Virus record (IMG/VR): IMGVR_UViG_3300022074_000030
Span: 1 to 64,000 of that record
Length of the DNA: 64,000 bases
Strand: one strand, 5' to 3'
Source: a virus
The position numbers were made by a program, and so were the translations under genes. Shown in pieces: positions 1 to 7,984 of this stretch. A model generated the notes under the pieces. That model made no database searches. It was given only the letters and a program-made list of their open reading frames with translations, and was not told the DNA's origin. Within the stretch, counting starts at the first letter, position 1; each line of letters opens with the position of its first letter.

Positions 1-237
1 AGCATTTGTTTGTATATATATTTTACTAGTTGCTGATGATGGTGTGATTGTTACTGCAGAATTTGTTGCAACAAAAGAATTTGAAGTGGTACTGTTAGCC
101 GCTGAATTTTTGTGAGTCACAACTTGTATTACATGCCCTGGCGCATTTAGTACATGTCCACTCGCGATCTCTACAGTCGTAGGAGTTGCAGAAGTCGCTA
201 GTCCTTGAATTTTTTGTACACTTAATGTGCCTGCCAT
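1..237 (-). CDS. Fibre/adhesin protein, partial (3' end beyond window)
   Basis: This is the first 79 codons of a minus-strand gene that runs off the left edge. The protein starts MAGTLSVQKIQG and contains SGHVLNAPGHVIQ, a block shared with the proteins at 1825-2394 and 5578-6081. It therefore belongs to the same family of short virion adhesins. The start ATG overlaps the stop of the upstream gene (TAATG), so translation is probably coupled. A role in the tail fibres is inferred from the family and the neighbours; the C-terminal domain cannot be seen. Confidence 0.75.
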   Translation of the reverse strand, partial: MAGTLSVQKIQGLATSATPTTVEIASGHVLNAPGHVIQVVTHKNSAANSTTSNSFVATNSAVTITPSSATSKIYIQTNA

Positions 238-566
238 TATGTAATCTCCAAAATACTCAGCGCCACGTCAATTGATGTTGCTGCACTTGAACTGACCTTA
301 ATTACATCGGCTGCGTTCATAACAACCTTTTGATCTCCACCTACAGCGACTAAAGAACTACCTATTGGAATAGGAGCATCTTTAACTAAGTAACAACTAT
401 CACCACCATTATTTAATAATGTAACATCTGCAGTTATCGCAGAAGATGTGGTGTTAGCTAAGTTCATTCCTATAATTGTTGTAGCCGTTGCACCCGGGCA
501 TGTATATACAGCCGAGTCTGAAAGACCTATATTCTTTTTTGTTTCTAACTTAAATGTATTTGCCAT
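237..566 (-). CDS. Small virion beta-protein (paralogue of 3531-3872)
   Basis: The 109-residue protein starts MANTFKLE and is clearly related to the 113-residue protein at 3531-3872. Both have a DSA-x-YTCP segment near residue 20, IIGM/VIGM near residue 32 and a VGGDxK block near residue 76. The predicted content is beta-rich with no membrane segment. It lies three bases after the 68-residue gene and overlaps the next gene by one base. Similar small proteins are common next to fibre genes in marine myoviruses, so a fibre or fibre-cap role is inferred. No enzymatic motif is visible. Confidence 0.7.
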   Translation of the reverse strand: MANTFKLETKKNIGLSDSAVYTCPGATATTIIGMNLANTTSSAITADVTLLNNGGDSCYLVKDAPIPIGSSLVAVGGDQKVVMNAADVIKVSSSAATSIDVALSILEIT

Positions 567-569
567 GTC

Positions 570-776
570 TTATCCTAACGCGATTGCTAATGCCACAGCA
601 GTACCTGCCGGGTCTGCTAATCCAGTTAAATCACCTGCAGAGTCTACTGCCACTGAACGTGCGACAAATGCCACGTCTGCAGAATCTAAAATTCTATCGT
701 GAGTTTTACCGTTGATTGTAAGATTTTGATTGATTATAATGCCGTTCTTTACGACAAAATCTTTTTGTGTTGCCAC
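570..776 (-). CDS. Small virion-associated protein (paralogue of 3876-4073)
   Basis: This 68-residue protein is rich in Asp, Ala and Ser, with a DSADVAFVARSVAVDSAGDL segment. It is the first gene after a late promoter at 804-811 and precedes the 109-residue beta-protein. The same order (late promoter, about 65 residues, about 110 residues) occurs at 3531-4086, so the two units look like copies. Function is unknown; the context suggests a fibre component or fibre assembly factor. Confidence 0.6.
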   Translation of the reverse strand: MATQKDFVVKNGIIINQNLTINGKTHDRILDSADVAFVARSVAVDSAGDLTGLADPAGTAVALAIALG

Positions 777-803
777 CGGTTCCCTCTCCCCAATGTTTTA
801 TAC

Positions 804-811
804 TATTTATA
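804..811 (-). promoter_or_regulatory. T4-type late promoter TATAAATA
   Basis: An exact TATAAATA on the minus strand lies 27 bases before the 68-residue gene at 570-776, in a 48-base gap between genes. In T4 this octamer is the whole late promoter, read by the gp55-type sigma factor with gp33. Confidence 0.75.
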
Positions 812-824
812 TACTTTTAACTTT

Positions 825-1349
825 TTATTGTGCAATTTCCTGTATTATTAATTCTGACTGCACACTTTGATAAGAAAATACCCAAGATGAACCAGAAGAT
901 TGAGCTGACAATTGGTAGGCAACTGTGTTGTTACCAGCTGTAACCCCATCCATCAAACAAGCGTGACTAACTACATATCTTTGGTCACCAAACGTTTCTG
1001 GATAACCAAAGGCTCCAAGTTGAGTGCTGCTACCTTGAGAACCATTTAACAAAAATCTGCCAGCAGCCCAAGCGCTGGTTCCAGATCCAGTGGTTTTTCG
1101 AAAATTCGGACAGTGTGCAAAACATAAAAATTTACTGCCAGCGATACAGTTTGGCACTGTGGTTTCCATACACGTAGTATTACCAGCTCCAGTATTCATT
1201 GTGACTGCTGTGGTTGTTGTAAACCTATGAGTCTGTATTACTGTTCCAGCTGGAAGTCTAGCAGCTGCAATATTAGAACTTGTAGTTAAAAAATCACTGC
1301 CTTGCACTAAGTTTGCTGTTGGTACTTTTTTTACTCTCGTTAATGCCAT
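825..1349 (-). CDS. Tail fibre/adhesin protein ending EIAQ
   Basis: The 174-residue protein starts MALTRVKKVPTANLVQGSDF and ends QEIAQ. That C-terminal end is shared with the 189- and 167-residue proteins at 1825-2394 and 5578-6081. The body is Thr/Ser/Gly-rich and beta-like, as in small phage adhesins, with three Cys residues in the middle (CMETTVPNC and FLCFAHC). The N-terminus differs from the common fibre tag of its neighbours. It is inferred to be a receptor-binding or fibre-tip component. Confidence 0.65.
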   Translation of the reverse strand: MALTRVKKVPTANLVQGSDFLTTSSNIAAARLPAGTVIQTHRFTTTTAVTMNTGAGNTTCMETTVPNCIAGSKFLCFAHCPNFRKTTGSGTSAWAAGRFLLNGSQGSSTQLGAFGYPETFGDQRYVVSHACLMDGVTAGNNTVAYQLSAQSSGSSWVFSYQSVQSELIIQEIAQ

Positions 1350-1357
1350 GCCCTCTC

Positions 1358-1828
1358 CTACACTATCGACAATGATCCGTTAATGACTACTGAAACTCCT
1401 GAGTCAATCGTAATTGGTCCACCTACTACCGCATTATCATTTGAGTCTAAAGTAAATCCTGTTTGTATTCTGTTCGTATTCTTTCTTACCGGCGTATTGG
1501 TAATCGCAATCGCATCATTTAATTTTACAGCAGTAATCGTATTATCTGAGACTGTATTAGTACTATGTGCGTGTCCCATTGCAGTAATAAAATCAATTGC
1601 ATCGGTAGAATCAATCGCTTCTGAAAATGTTATAACACTGCCGTTTACTGTGTATGCTGAGTTCGGTGATTGTATTACACCGTTAACTGAAACGATTAAT
1701 TGTTCAGCAATAAAGTTTGGTTGTGGTATCGTATTGATCTTAAGTGTATATGATGAATCACTCGTACCAGTGATCGCATCCATTCTTTGATATATGCCAA
1801 ACTGTGGAGATTTACCGAGAGTACTCAT
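1358..1828 (-). CDS. Tail fibre protein with C-terminal VVGP-IDSGV-ING module
   Basis: This 156-residue protein starts MSTLGKSPQFGIYQRMDAIT, like the N-terminus of the 287-residue fibre protein at 2666-3529. Residues about 30-80 form a VNGVIQSP-type Ig-like fibre domain that also occurs in the large fibre. The C-terminus (GGPITIDSGVSVVINGSLSI) is shared with the proteins at 6650-6877 and 8590-8976. Its start overlaps the stop of the upstream gene by four bases. A virion fibre role is inferred. Confidence 0.7.
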   Translation of the reverse strand: MSTLGKSPQFGIYQRMDAITGTSDSSYTLKINTIPQPNFIAEQLIVSVNGVIQSPNSAYTVNGSVITFSEAIDSTDAIDFITAMGHAHSTNTVSDNTITAVKLNDAIAITNTPVRKNTNRIQTGFTLDSNDNAVVGGPITIDSGVSVVINGSLSIV

Positions 1829-2394
1829 TGTGCGATCTCCGTTACTGATATGAAGCTAATACCTCTTTCGTAGTCATTAGTAGTTGTATCATTAACAGAC
1901 TTGTTAATATGAATAGTAGTACCAGCGTTAGTAATTGCTCCAACTTTATAAGTAATTTGATTAGTAGTTGAAGGAGCATCAAAATAACTATAGTGAGCTA
2001 CTTCAGGAGTGCTACTCCCATCAGTAGAATAACTTATAGCTGTATTTGTAATACCACATAATGTAGTTCCTACTTGTGGGTGTGCTAATTTCGTAGAATC
2101 TCTGTAAAAAAACCAAACAGAATCATAAGGAGCAGTTGAATCTGCCCATTCATGGAATATATGAGCATCTATTCTAATTATAGATGATGTACTTTTAGGT
2201 GTAATATTTACAGATAAAACATCTATAGCTGTACTTGTATCAGCACTTATACTCACAGTAGTTGTGCTAGTATATTGTGTAAAGAGCATTTGCAACACGT
2301 GCCCTGGTGCATATAAAACGTGTCCACTCGCAACGTTTATAGTGTTACTACTACTCGCCGAACCCTGTATATTTTGAACTGTTAATGTACTCAT
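1825..2394 (-). CDS. Tail fibre/adhesin protein (SGHVLYAPGHV family)
   Basis: This 189-residue protein has the common N-terminal tag (MSTLTVQNIQG, then a SGHVLYAPGHVLQ block at about residues 24-36) and ends VTEIAQ. It is related to the 167-residue protein at 5578-6081 and the partial protein at the left edge. Its middle part is beta-rich with ITPKSTSSIIRI, a pattern common in marine phage fibre proteins. No enzyme motif is seen. It is inferred to be a short exchangeable receptor-binding protein. Confidence 0.72.
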   Translation of the reverse strand: MSTLTVQNIQGSASSSNTINVASGHVLYAPGHVLQMLFTQYTSTTTVSISADTSTAIDVLSVNITPKSTSSIIRIDAHIFHEWADSTAPYDSVWFFYRDSTKLAHPQVGTTLCGITNTAISYSTDGSSTPEVAHYSYFDAPSTTNQITYKVGAITNAGTTIHINKSVNDTTTNDYERGISFISVTEIAQ

Positions 2395-2397
2395 TAT

Positions 2398-2649
2398 TTA
2401 TATCTTTAAATTTTCTAAGTGTGCTGCATACGCAGCTTTGACTTTATTAGTATGAAACTGTGTAACCATAGCCTTTACATCTGCGCTTTCGCTAGATGAA
2501 TCTGAGTTTGGTGAAATGGTATGTCTGTGAAAACTTCTTGAAATCTCCACGCCATCTTCTTCAATAATAGTAGCAGTTCTCACTTGAATGTGCTTGAATT
2601 CGCCTACTACTTCAATTTTATCTTGTTCTGTACGTTTTGTAATAGCCAT
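2398..2649 (-). CDS. Small conserved protein with EDG-EISRS-HRH motif
   Basis: The 83-residue protein starts at MAITKRTEQDKIEVVGEFKH. This ATG is chosen because GGAAGAG lies just upstream; the longer reading frame would overlap the 287-residue gene. It shares KIEVVG near residue 10 and EDGVEISRSFHRH near residue 30 with the 96-residue protein at 4089-4379. Both sit between fibre genes. Function is unknown; a fibre assembly or structural role is inferred from position. Confidence 0.65.
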   Translation of the reverse strand: MAITKRTEQDKIEVVGEFKHIQVRTATIIEEDGVEISRSFHRHTISPNSDSSSESADVKAMVTQFHTNKVKAAYAAHLENLKI

Positions 2650-2665
2650 TATTTCTCTTCCTTTA

Positions 2666-3529
2666 TTATCCTGTTCTATATGTACAAGTAAAATACATAT
2701 CAGTTCCATTTTGAAATACATTACTATTAGCGGCATTAGTATTTCCACCACCAGCTGCTATGTAAAAGAATCTTATTGTCGTAGCGTTTTTCATTGGCGC
2801 TGGAGTTATAGATGAAACATTTTGAGCAAGGCCTGCACAGTGAGCAACATGGCTATCACCGTTAGCATTATATTCAGTAATATTTGAAACAGCGAAAGGT
2901 AAGCCACTTATTTGACTTACTGAACCAGTCCCTTGAGTGTTAACATATACATTACATACAATAGTAACCATATTTCCAACTTTAGTATACTTGCCAACTT
3001 GTGAATTATAAACAGTGTTACCGCCTAAAGAAGGTGTCCAACTTCCTTCTTCATAATCGTCCAACGTATTTGCCGAACCTGTACCTCCGATTGCCACACC
3101 TGCACTTGCAGTAATTAAACCGGTATTAACTAATGTACCACCAACTGTTACGTTTCCACTAAATGCCGGATTACCTGATACTCCACCTGTTAAAGTTGTA
3201 GCACCCGTTACTGACAATGTTTCTGAGAGACTCATAGTTGATGCAGTTATCGCAGCATCAACTGGTAATCCTGCAGTTTGTATTGCCTTACCTTGAAATA
3301 TTACATAGAAACTATCAGACGAGTTTACTGCACCTGTCATAGTCAAAGTTGTACCAGATGCATTGTAAGCAACCGCTGGTTCTTGTCTCGTATTATTTAC
3401 AAAGACTTCAATATCAGAAGCTTGTGATACACTCTGTTGTAAAGTATATGATGTACCACCGTTACCTGTAATAGATTGCTTTTCAGTTGACACATGTTGT
3501 GTGGCTGGTTTTTGACCTAGTGTTGACAC
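2666..3529 (-). CDS. Tail fibre protein with DYEEG-WTP domain
   Basis: In this 287-residue protein the N-terminal part (to about residue 100) has an Ig-like VFVNNTRQEP fibre domain. The C-terminal half has DDYEEGSWTPSLGG followed by GKYTKVGNMVTIVCNVYV. That domain is widespread at the distal end of phage fibres and is also found here at 4392-5177. The C-terminal domain is the likely receptor-binding part. The domain assignment is by recalled family pattern; the receptor is unknown. Confidence 0.75.
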   Translation of the reverse strand: MSTLGQKPATQHVSTEKQSITGNGGTSYTLQQSVSQASDIEVFVNNTRQEPAVAYNASGTTLTMTGAVNSSDSFYVIFQGKAIQTAGLPVDAAITASTMSLSETLSVTGATTLTGGVSGNPAFSGNVTVGGTLVNTGLITASAGVAIGGTGSANTLDDYEEGSWTPSLGGNTVYNSQVGKYTKVGNMVTIVCNVYVNTQGTGSVSQISGLPFAVSNITEYNANGDSHVAHCAGLAQNVSSITPAPMKNATTIRFFYIAAGGGNTNAANSNVFQNGTDMYFTCTYRTG

Positions 3530-3530
3530 G

Positions 3531-3872
3531 TTATGTTTGCTCCACGAATGATACTATAATATCTAATGAATCTGAATCCGATGATACCGCTTTTAATATA
3601 TTTCCTGTTTGCATAATGATTTTATGATCACCACCTACAATAACTTCGGTACCGCCTGGTGCTATTGTAGCATTTTTTACAATATGTGCAACTTGTCCTG
3701 CTGCTCCGCCCGAATCTTGAATACCTGCACTAAAATTAACATTGTTGTTTGATAAAACATTTGCGGCAGACATGCCGATAACAATCGTTTTAGTAGCACT
3801 CGGACAAGTATATAATGTAGCAGAATCAGTACTTAATTGTGTATGCAATAAATTTTTTAATGTATTTGCCAT
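3531..3872 (-). CDS. Small virion beta-protein (paralogue of 237-566)
   Basis: The 113-residue protein starts MANTLKNLLHTQLSTDSATL and is related to the 109-residue protein at 237-566 (YTCP, IVIGM and VGGDHK blocks). It follows a 65-residue gene and a late promoter, repeating the layout at 237-811. It is probably a virion component; no catalytic motif is visible. Confidence 0.7.
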   Translation of the reverse strand: MANTLKNLLHTQLSTDSATLYTCPSATKTIVIGMSAANVLSNNNVNFSAGIQDSGGAAGQVAHIVKNATIAPGGTEVIVGGDHKIIMQTGNILKAVSSDSDSLDIIVSFVEQT

Positions 3873-3875
3873 TTG

Positions 3876-4073
3876 TTATCCTCCGAAAATCAATGAATTA
3901 AGCAAAGCCTGATTATCGGCAATTGTTGTTACTTCTGATGAATCAGTAGAAATTAAAAGAACTTGCGATGAATCGAGTAATCCCGGAACTTCAATAGTTC
4001 TATCTATGTTGATTTTATTATCAACTACTGTGACTGCTTGTCCAAAGTCTGCTAATTCTCTTGCTTTTGTCAT
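3876..4073 (-). CDS. Small virion-associated protein (paralogue of 570-776)
   Basis: This is a 65-residue acidic protein (starts MTKARELADFGQ, ends LLNSLIFGG) with LLDSSQ and STDSSEV segments. It lies directly after a late promoter at 4079-4086 and before the 113-residue beta-protein. That is the same unit as at 570-811, although sequence similarity to the 68-residue copy is weak. Function is unknown. Confidence 0.6.
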   Translation of the reverse strand: MTKARELADFGQAVTVVDNKINIDRTIEVPGLLDSSQVLLISTDSSEVTTIADNQALLNSLIFGG

Positions 4074-4078
4074 ATTGC

Positions 4079-4086
4079 TATTTATA
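4079..4086 (-). promoter_or_regulatory. T4-type late promoter TATAAATA
   Basis: An exact minus-strand TATAAATA fills most of the 15-base gap between 4073 and 4089. The start codon at 4073 lies so close that the mRNA would have almost no leader. Confidence 0.7.
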
Positions 4087-4088
4087 CC

Positions 4089-4379
4089 TTATGGTGTGGT
4101 TTGCGCTTCTATAGCAGTTTTGTAAGCTGCTTTTATATCATCAGTCCACACTGCATTGGCTACTGCTTGTACTTTGGTGTCTTCTGAACTTATGTCGGTA
4201 TCTGTGTGTTTCCATGTATCGCCACTTTTTGATGATGAACATGGTTGCAGAATGTGCCTATGTCTTGACCTACTTATTTCTGTGCCATCTTCTTTAATGA
4301 CTGTATCGGTAGCTACTTGTATGCTCCAACCACCAACAACCTCAATCTTTTCTACTATTGTTTGTTTTTCTATTGCCAT
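4089..4379 (-). CDS. Small conserved protein with EDG-EISRS-HRH motif
   Basis: This 96-residue protein (starts MAIEKQTIVEKIEVVGGW) is a paralogue of the 83-residue protein at 2398-2649. It shares KIEVVG and EDGTEISRSRHRH and is longer in the middle. It sits just downstream of the 261-residue fibre gene. Function is unknown; it is probably linked to fibre structure or assembly because both copies accompany DYEEG-type fibre genes. Confidence 0.65.
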   Translation of the reverse strand: MAIEKQTIVEKIEVVGGWSIQVATDTVIKEDGTEISRSRHRHILQPCSSSKSGDTWKHTDTDISSEDTKVQAVANAVWTDDIKAAYKTAIEAQTTP

Positions 4380-4391
4380 TTAAAACTCCTA

Positions 4392-5177
4392 TTATAATGC
4401 ATAAGTACAAGAAAACTGTAATATCCCTGAAGTTGCACAAGAACTGTATTGAAATTCATTTACGGCAGTATTTTTTAATATAACTCCTGCACCTAAAAAT
4501 CTTACTGCAACTATAGCTGTGTTATCAATTAAGTTACTAACTCTACCCATCGTAAATTGACAACTTTCTTCAGTACTATTTCCACTAAATGGAAAACCTT
4601 CAATATTTACACTTGAACCATCTGAAGTATCAAGTCCACTAGCAACATTAATTGCACAAGTAAGATAAACAATATTACCTATTTTAGTGTATCTTCCAGT
4701 TCTACTTGTAAAAGTAGGTGCAGAAACATTTGCAAAAGATGGAGTCCAAGTACCTTCTTCATAATCGTCAAGTAGATTGCTATCTGCTGCAGATGTTGTG
4801 CCTAAATATATTCCATAACTACTATTACTAGGTAACCAATTACCATTTTTAAATATTTTCCATTTTGTTTCTAGTGTTCCACCATTTCGTGTTTGAAAAG
4901 CTAAGTTACCTTCATTAGAACCACTATGTGATTCACCAACAATCTTTGCAACTTCTCTCGTAGTTCCACCACTATCTTTACTTTTAAAGCTAATTGCTGG
5001 TCCTGTATTAGCTGAATGAGAACTTGTATCTTCTAATGTTAAAGTTGAAGTATCACTTGCGATATCGACTATTGTATTTGGTGATGAAGTTCCAATGCCT
5101 AATTTTTGACCTGACGGAATCGTTACGGTGGTACCTTGAGCACCTTGTATTTGATCTGTCTTAATTATACCTGTCAT
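4392..5177 (-). CDS. Tail fibre protein with DYEEG-WTP domain
   Basis: This 261-residue protein has the N-terminal tag MTGIIKTDQIQGAQGTTVTI, followed by a SGQKLGIGTSSP segment typical of phage fibre shafts. The C-terminal domain starts at DDYEEGTWTPSF (about residue 137) and continues RTGRYTKIGNIVYLTCAINV, matching the C-terminal domain at 2666-3529. The distal domain is probably the receptor binder. The start overlaps the next upstream gene by four bases. Confidence 0.77.
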   Translation of the reverse strand: MTGIIKTDQIQGAQGTTVTIPSGQKLGIGTSSPNTIVDIASDTSTLTLEDTSSHSANTGPAISFKSKDSGGTTREVAKIVGESHSGSNEGNLAFQTRNGGTLETKWKIFKNGNWLPSNSSYGIYLGTTSAADSNLLDDYEEGTWTPSFANVSAPTFTSRTGRYTKIGNIVYLTCAINVASGLDTSDGSSVNIEGFPFSGNSTEESCQFTMGRVSNLIDNTAIVAVRFLGAGVILKNTAVNEFQYSSCATSGILQFSCTYAL

Positions 5178-5581
5178 GCTAAGTCTCCGTGTATTGCACC
5201 ACTATATTTTACTGAATCTGCCAAAGCACCATTTTGATAATGCGTGTGTTCATGTGTAGATGTTGCCATAGCTCCTGCATTTGCAAAAAAAGCATTTCCA
5301 CCACTTGCAGTAGTAAATTGATGACCTATTGTTAAAGCAGAATCATCATTAGACATATTATTAGTATATGTAACTCTGATATTTCCAGTTCCTACATCTG
5401 TTAGAGAACTTGTATTAAAGCTATCAGCATAACTTGTTCCAGCTCCAACAGCTTGAACCCATGCCTTCGCCAACCCTTGATTTAATGTAGTACCAGCAGT
5501 TCCTTCACCTTGTATAGGAGATGAAACGGTGATATTAGTTCCAGTTCTTACTGCTAACTCATTGACTTCAATCTTACTCAT
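5174..5581 (-). CDS. Tail fibre/adhesin protein
   Basis: This 135-residue protein (starts MSKIEVNELAVRTGTNITVS) has an N-terminal tag related to its neighbours. It is followed by a domain with GLAKAWVQAVGAG, IRVTYTNNMSNDDSA and a His-rich HEHTHYQNG loop. Such short proteins with a WV-x-F/V core occur in fibre clusters of marine phages. It overlaps both neighbours by four bases (ATGA type). A structural, beta-rich adhesin is inferred. Confidence 0.68.
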   Translation of the reverse strand: MSKIEVNELAVRTGTNITVSSPIQGEGTAGTTLNQGLAKAWVQAVGAGTSYADSFNTSSLTDVGTGNIRVTYTNNMSNDDSALTIGHQFTTASGGNAFFANAGAMATSTHEHTHYQNGALADSVKYSGAIHGDLA

Positions 5582-6081
5582 TGTGCAATCTCCATAACTG
5601 TAATAGTGGCTTGTGCTAAATCGTTACGCATTCTTACATTACCTGAGGAAACTTTTATATATAATTTGTATGTGACTGCGTTAGTGGTTCCTACAGAGGA
5701 ATCATTAACAAAAACAGGTTGTTGAGTAAGAATTCTAGAATTACTTACGCGATTATAATATTGATGGCCATCATAGGTACCTGTTCCATCACCTAAAAGC
5801 GTTCCATCTTTATGAATAGCTAACATAGCTCTATCCGTGCTTTCATAATCCATATTAATACTTGTCATGATTACCATAGCACTATTTACGAATTTTGGTG
5901 TTATAGTTGCAAAAACAGCTGTAGCTGCATATGATGTGCTACTAAAAGTCGCCTCAGCATTGTCAGTGCCCATTGCAACCTGAATAACATGCCCTGGTGC
6001 GTTTAACACGTGTCCACTTGGTATCTCAATAGTACTACCGTGACTTGCCTGTATCTTATCTGTTTTTAATATACTAACCAT
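5578..6081 (-). CDS. Tail fibre/adhesin protein (SGHVLNAPGHV family)
   Basis: This 167-residue protein starts MVSILKTDKIQASHGSTIEI and then has SGHVLNAPGHVIQVA. It ends VMEIAQ, matching the family at 1825-2394 and the partial protein at the left edge. Beta-rich middle with ITPKFVNSAMVIMTS. It is inferred to be a short receptor-binding fibre component that shares an attachment tag with several neighbours. Confidence 0.73.
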   Translation of the reverse strand: MVSILKTDKIQASHGSTIEIPSGHVLNAPGHVIQVAMGTDNAEATFSSTSYAATAVFATITPKFVNSAMVIMTSINMDYESTDRAMLAIHKDGTLLGDGTGTYDGHQYYNRVSNSRILTQQPVFVNDSSVGTTNAVTYKLYIKVSSGNVRMRNDLAQATITVMEIAQ

Positions 6082-6089
6082 TTTTTACC

Positions 6090-6653
6090 TTACATATATG
6101 CTAAAGCGCAGGACCCGCCATTTAATGTCTGTCCACCAGCTTGTATTCTTACTGTTGTTATTGGATTAGAAAGAGCTTTATATCCAGCTGAATTAGAAAC
6201 ATAATCTTGATGTCTGATTTGTGCATGATAATAAAATTCATTTGGCACAGTACTGATCATGTGAACAAATCCAGAAATTGCATTATTAGCTGCATTTTCG
6301 AAATATATTAAAAATATAGTTGTGCTATCTTGATGGCCACCATCATTTGTATGACCGCCGCCAGTGAATGTTACAGTTGATTTATAACCACTTGTTTCAA
6401 TTCCACCACTATCTCCTATTTGAACACCTACGCTTGCAGTTGAACCAGCATGCTGAAAATCTTTTAAACTTAAAAATATTTGTCTTGCTGAATTAGGTAC
6501 TGTAAAATCTTTTGATGTACCACTCGTCGTTGCTTGTGATGCAACTTGTGTAATAATAGAGTTATTAAATGTAACAACACCGCCACTACTTACATTCATA
6601 GCATTTGTTCCATTTGGATGTTGTATACTCTGTGTTCCTAAAATACTCGTCAT
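6090..6653 (-). CDS. Tail fibre/adhesin protein
   Basis: This 187-residue protein begins with the tag MTSILGTQSIQHPNGTNAMN and SSGGVVTF. The rest is a Ser/Thr/Gly- and His-containing beta domain with FTVPNSARQIFLSLKDFQHA, a pattern reminiscent of jelly-roll phage adhesins. It overlaps the 75-residue gene by four bases. A fibre role is inferred from the shared tag and location. Confidence 0.7.
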   Translation of the reverse strand: MTSILGTQSIQHPNGTNAMNVSSGGVVTFNNSIITQVASQATTSGTSKDFTVPNSARQIFLSLKDFQHAGSTASVGVQIGDSGGIETSGYKSTVTFTGGGHTNDGGHQDSTTIFLIYFENAANNAISGFVHMISTVPNEFYYHAQIRHQDYVSNSAGYKALSNPITTVRIQAGGQTLNGGSCALAYM

Positions 6654-6877
6654 ACTATTGTTAACACTCCGTTAATTTTTAAGTTTACGTCTGAATCTAT
6701 ACTATATGGTCCTACCACCATCGCACGTTCTGCAGAATCGATCGTAACATTGGTACCTAAGTTTGCATAGTTAATGTTAAAACTTTGTTTGATACCCTTA
6801 CCTCCTGTGACTAAAACTGCAGGTGATGCTGAATCACCATCAGGATATTGTATTTCTTTTACACCTATTACGCTCAT
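6650..6877 (-). CDS. Short fibre protein: tag plus VVGP-IDS-ING module
   Basis: The protein has only 75 residues. The N-terminal tag (MSVIGVKEIQYPDGDSA) is followed by the C-terminal module MVVGPYSIDSDVNLKINGVL that also ends the proteins at 1358-1828 and 8590-8976. It is essentially two fibre modules joined without a body, which suggests a connector or a deletion product. It overlaps both neighbours by four bases. Confidence 0.68.
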   Translation of the reverse strand: MSVIGVKEIQYPDGDSASPAVLVTGGKGIKQSFNINYANLGTNVTIDSAERAMVVGPYSIDSDVNLKINGVLTIV

Positions 6878-7170
6878 GATATTTTTATCTCATCAGATCT
6901 TTGTTTACGATTTTTATAGTCACTTCTTGCAGTTATGAGTGCAACAAAGTCTGCTTGATTGCTTGGTATAGGATCCGTAAAACTCTCGTCATTCATAAGT
7001 CTTGTGGTCCAGTCCTGTTGCATGCGCTTCCAACAGTTGTTTATTTTACCTGCTATTGCACCGTCAATCCAACTATCTATTCCTGCATTGTCTGTATCAT
7101 TATATAAATCATTAGACAAAATCTTCTGTTGTATATCTGTTAATGTTATTGTTTTCGTATAATTTGCCAT
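6874..7170 (-). CDS. Conserved hypothetical protein in fibre cluster
   Basis: This 98-residue protein starts MANYTKTITLTDIQQKILSN and contains a WIDGAIAGKINNCWKRM helix around residues 34-50. It is mostly helical and unlike the beta-rich neighbours. Small proteins of this pattern are common beside fibre genes in marine myoviruses, but their function is not known. A chaperone or assembly factor is possible. Confidence 0.65.
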   Translation of the reverse strand: MANYTKTITLTDIQQKILSNDLYNDTDNAGIDSWIDGAIAGKINNCWKRMQQDWTTRLMNDESFTDPIPSNQADFVALITARSDYKNRKQRSDEIKIS

Positions 7171-7206
7171 TTTAATCTCCTTTATGATTGAGCTGTTTCA
7201 CTCTGG

Positions 7207-7980
7207 CTAACATATTAAAGCACCATTAAAAAACGTATGACTATGAGATATTGTTGCTTGAGCAGTACCGGCTTGCTGGTATATATGAACATATGCAGTA
7301 TCACCTGCATCCATGTCTGCTAAAGCCGAACCTTGCATTGTAAAAGTACCTATATCTGAGCCAAATATACTGGATTGTACAGGAAAATCATATGTTTCGT
7401 TGCTTGTGACAATCGCAAAATACAAATATCCTGCTTCATTATCTAAGTAGTTGTAAAGATATATACCTGTATTAAGCTGATATCTACCAGTTACAGGTGC
7501 AGTAAAAGTTTTAGTTGATGTATCAAAATCTCCGTTTTGATCAAATCTCTCTACTGTAACAGGGATGTGTGTATATACATTAATTGGTAAAGTCGAAGTT
7601 CCAGAACCATGAGCCCCAAAAGCAGATTGATGTGGCATAGTTACATGACCATTAGCATCAATTCTGATTCTTTCTACATTATCATCATAGATACGAAATG
7701 TACCACCAGTCGTTGCAATATCAAAAACACCATCATCATCTTTTAAAACAAGTGTTGAACTAGCTTGTGAAGCATCTCCTATTGTAGCTGTCTTACCGCC
7801 GACCACACCTTGTAAATAAGATGATGTGTTTGATCCACCTAAACCAACATTACCTGTAATATCAAGTGTACCGCCTACGGTTGCAGCTGCACCAATAGCC
7901 AAGCTTCCACTTGAATCCAACGTCATTATATCGGTTCCGTTTGGATACTGTATCTTTTTTATTCCAAGTGTGCTTGTCAT
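7207..7980 (-). CDS. Tail fibre protein with C-terminal C1q-like domain
   Basis: In this 257-residue protein the N-terminal tag (MTSTLGIKKIQYPNGTDIMT) is followed by a beta shaft. From about residue 130 there is a C1q/TNF-like jelly-roll pattern: FDQNGDFDTSTKTFTAPVTG, YQLNTGIYLYN, then ADMDAGDTAYVHIYQ and a final FFNGALIC. C1q-like domains trimerise and are common as phage receptor binders. The domain call is by pattern only. Confidence 0.75.
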   Translation of the reverse strand: MTSTLGIKKIQYPNGTDIMTLDSSGSLAIGAAATVGGTLDITGNVGLGGSNTSSYLQGVVGGKTATIGDASQASSTLVLKDDDGVFDIATTGGTFRIYDDNVERIRIDANGHVTMPHQSAFGAHGSGTSTLPINVYTHIPVTVERFDQNGDFDTSTKTFTAPVTGRYQLNTGIYLYNYLDNEAGYLYFAIVTSNETYDFPVQSSIFGSDIGTFTMQGSALADMDAGDTAYVHIYQQAGTAQATISHSHTFFNGALIC

Positions 7981-7984
7981 GTTT

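Noticed and set aside
2395-2402. Another exact TATAAATA on the minus strand touching the start codon at 2394
   Set aside because: It overlaps the stop of the 83-residue gene and sits directly on the ATG; a T4-type start site would fall inside the gene, so it is probably chance.
2588-2815. Plus-strand frames in the fibre region (also 1383-1790, 14071-14520, 22948-23418, 24272-24700)
   Set aside because: Antisense to strong minus-strand genes, no Shine-Dalgarno or promoter, no neighbours on that strand.
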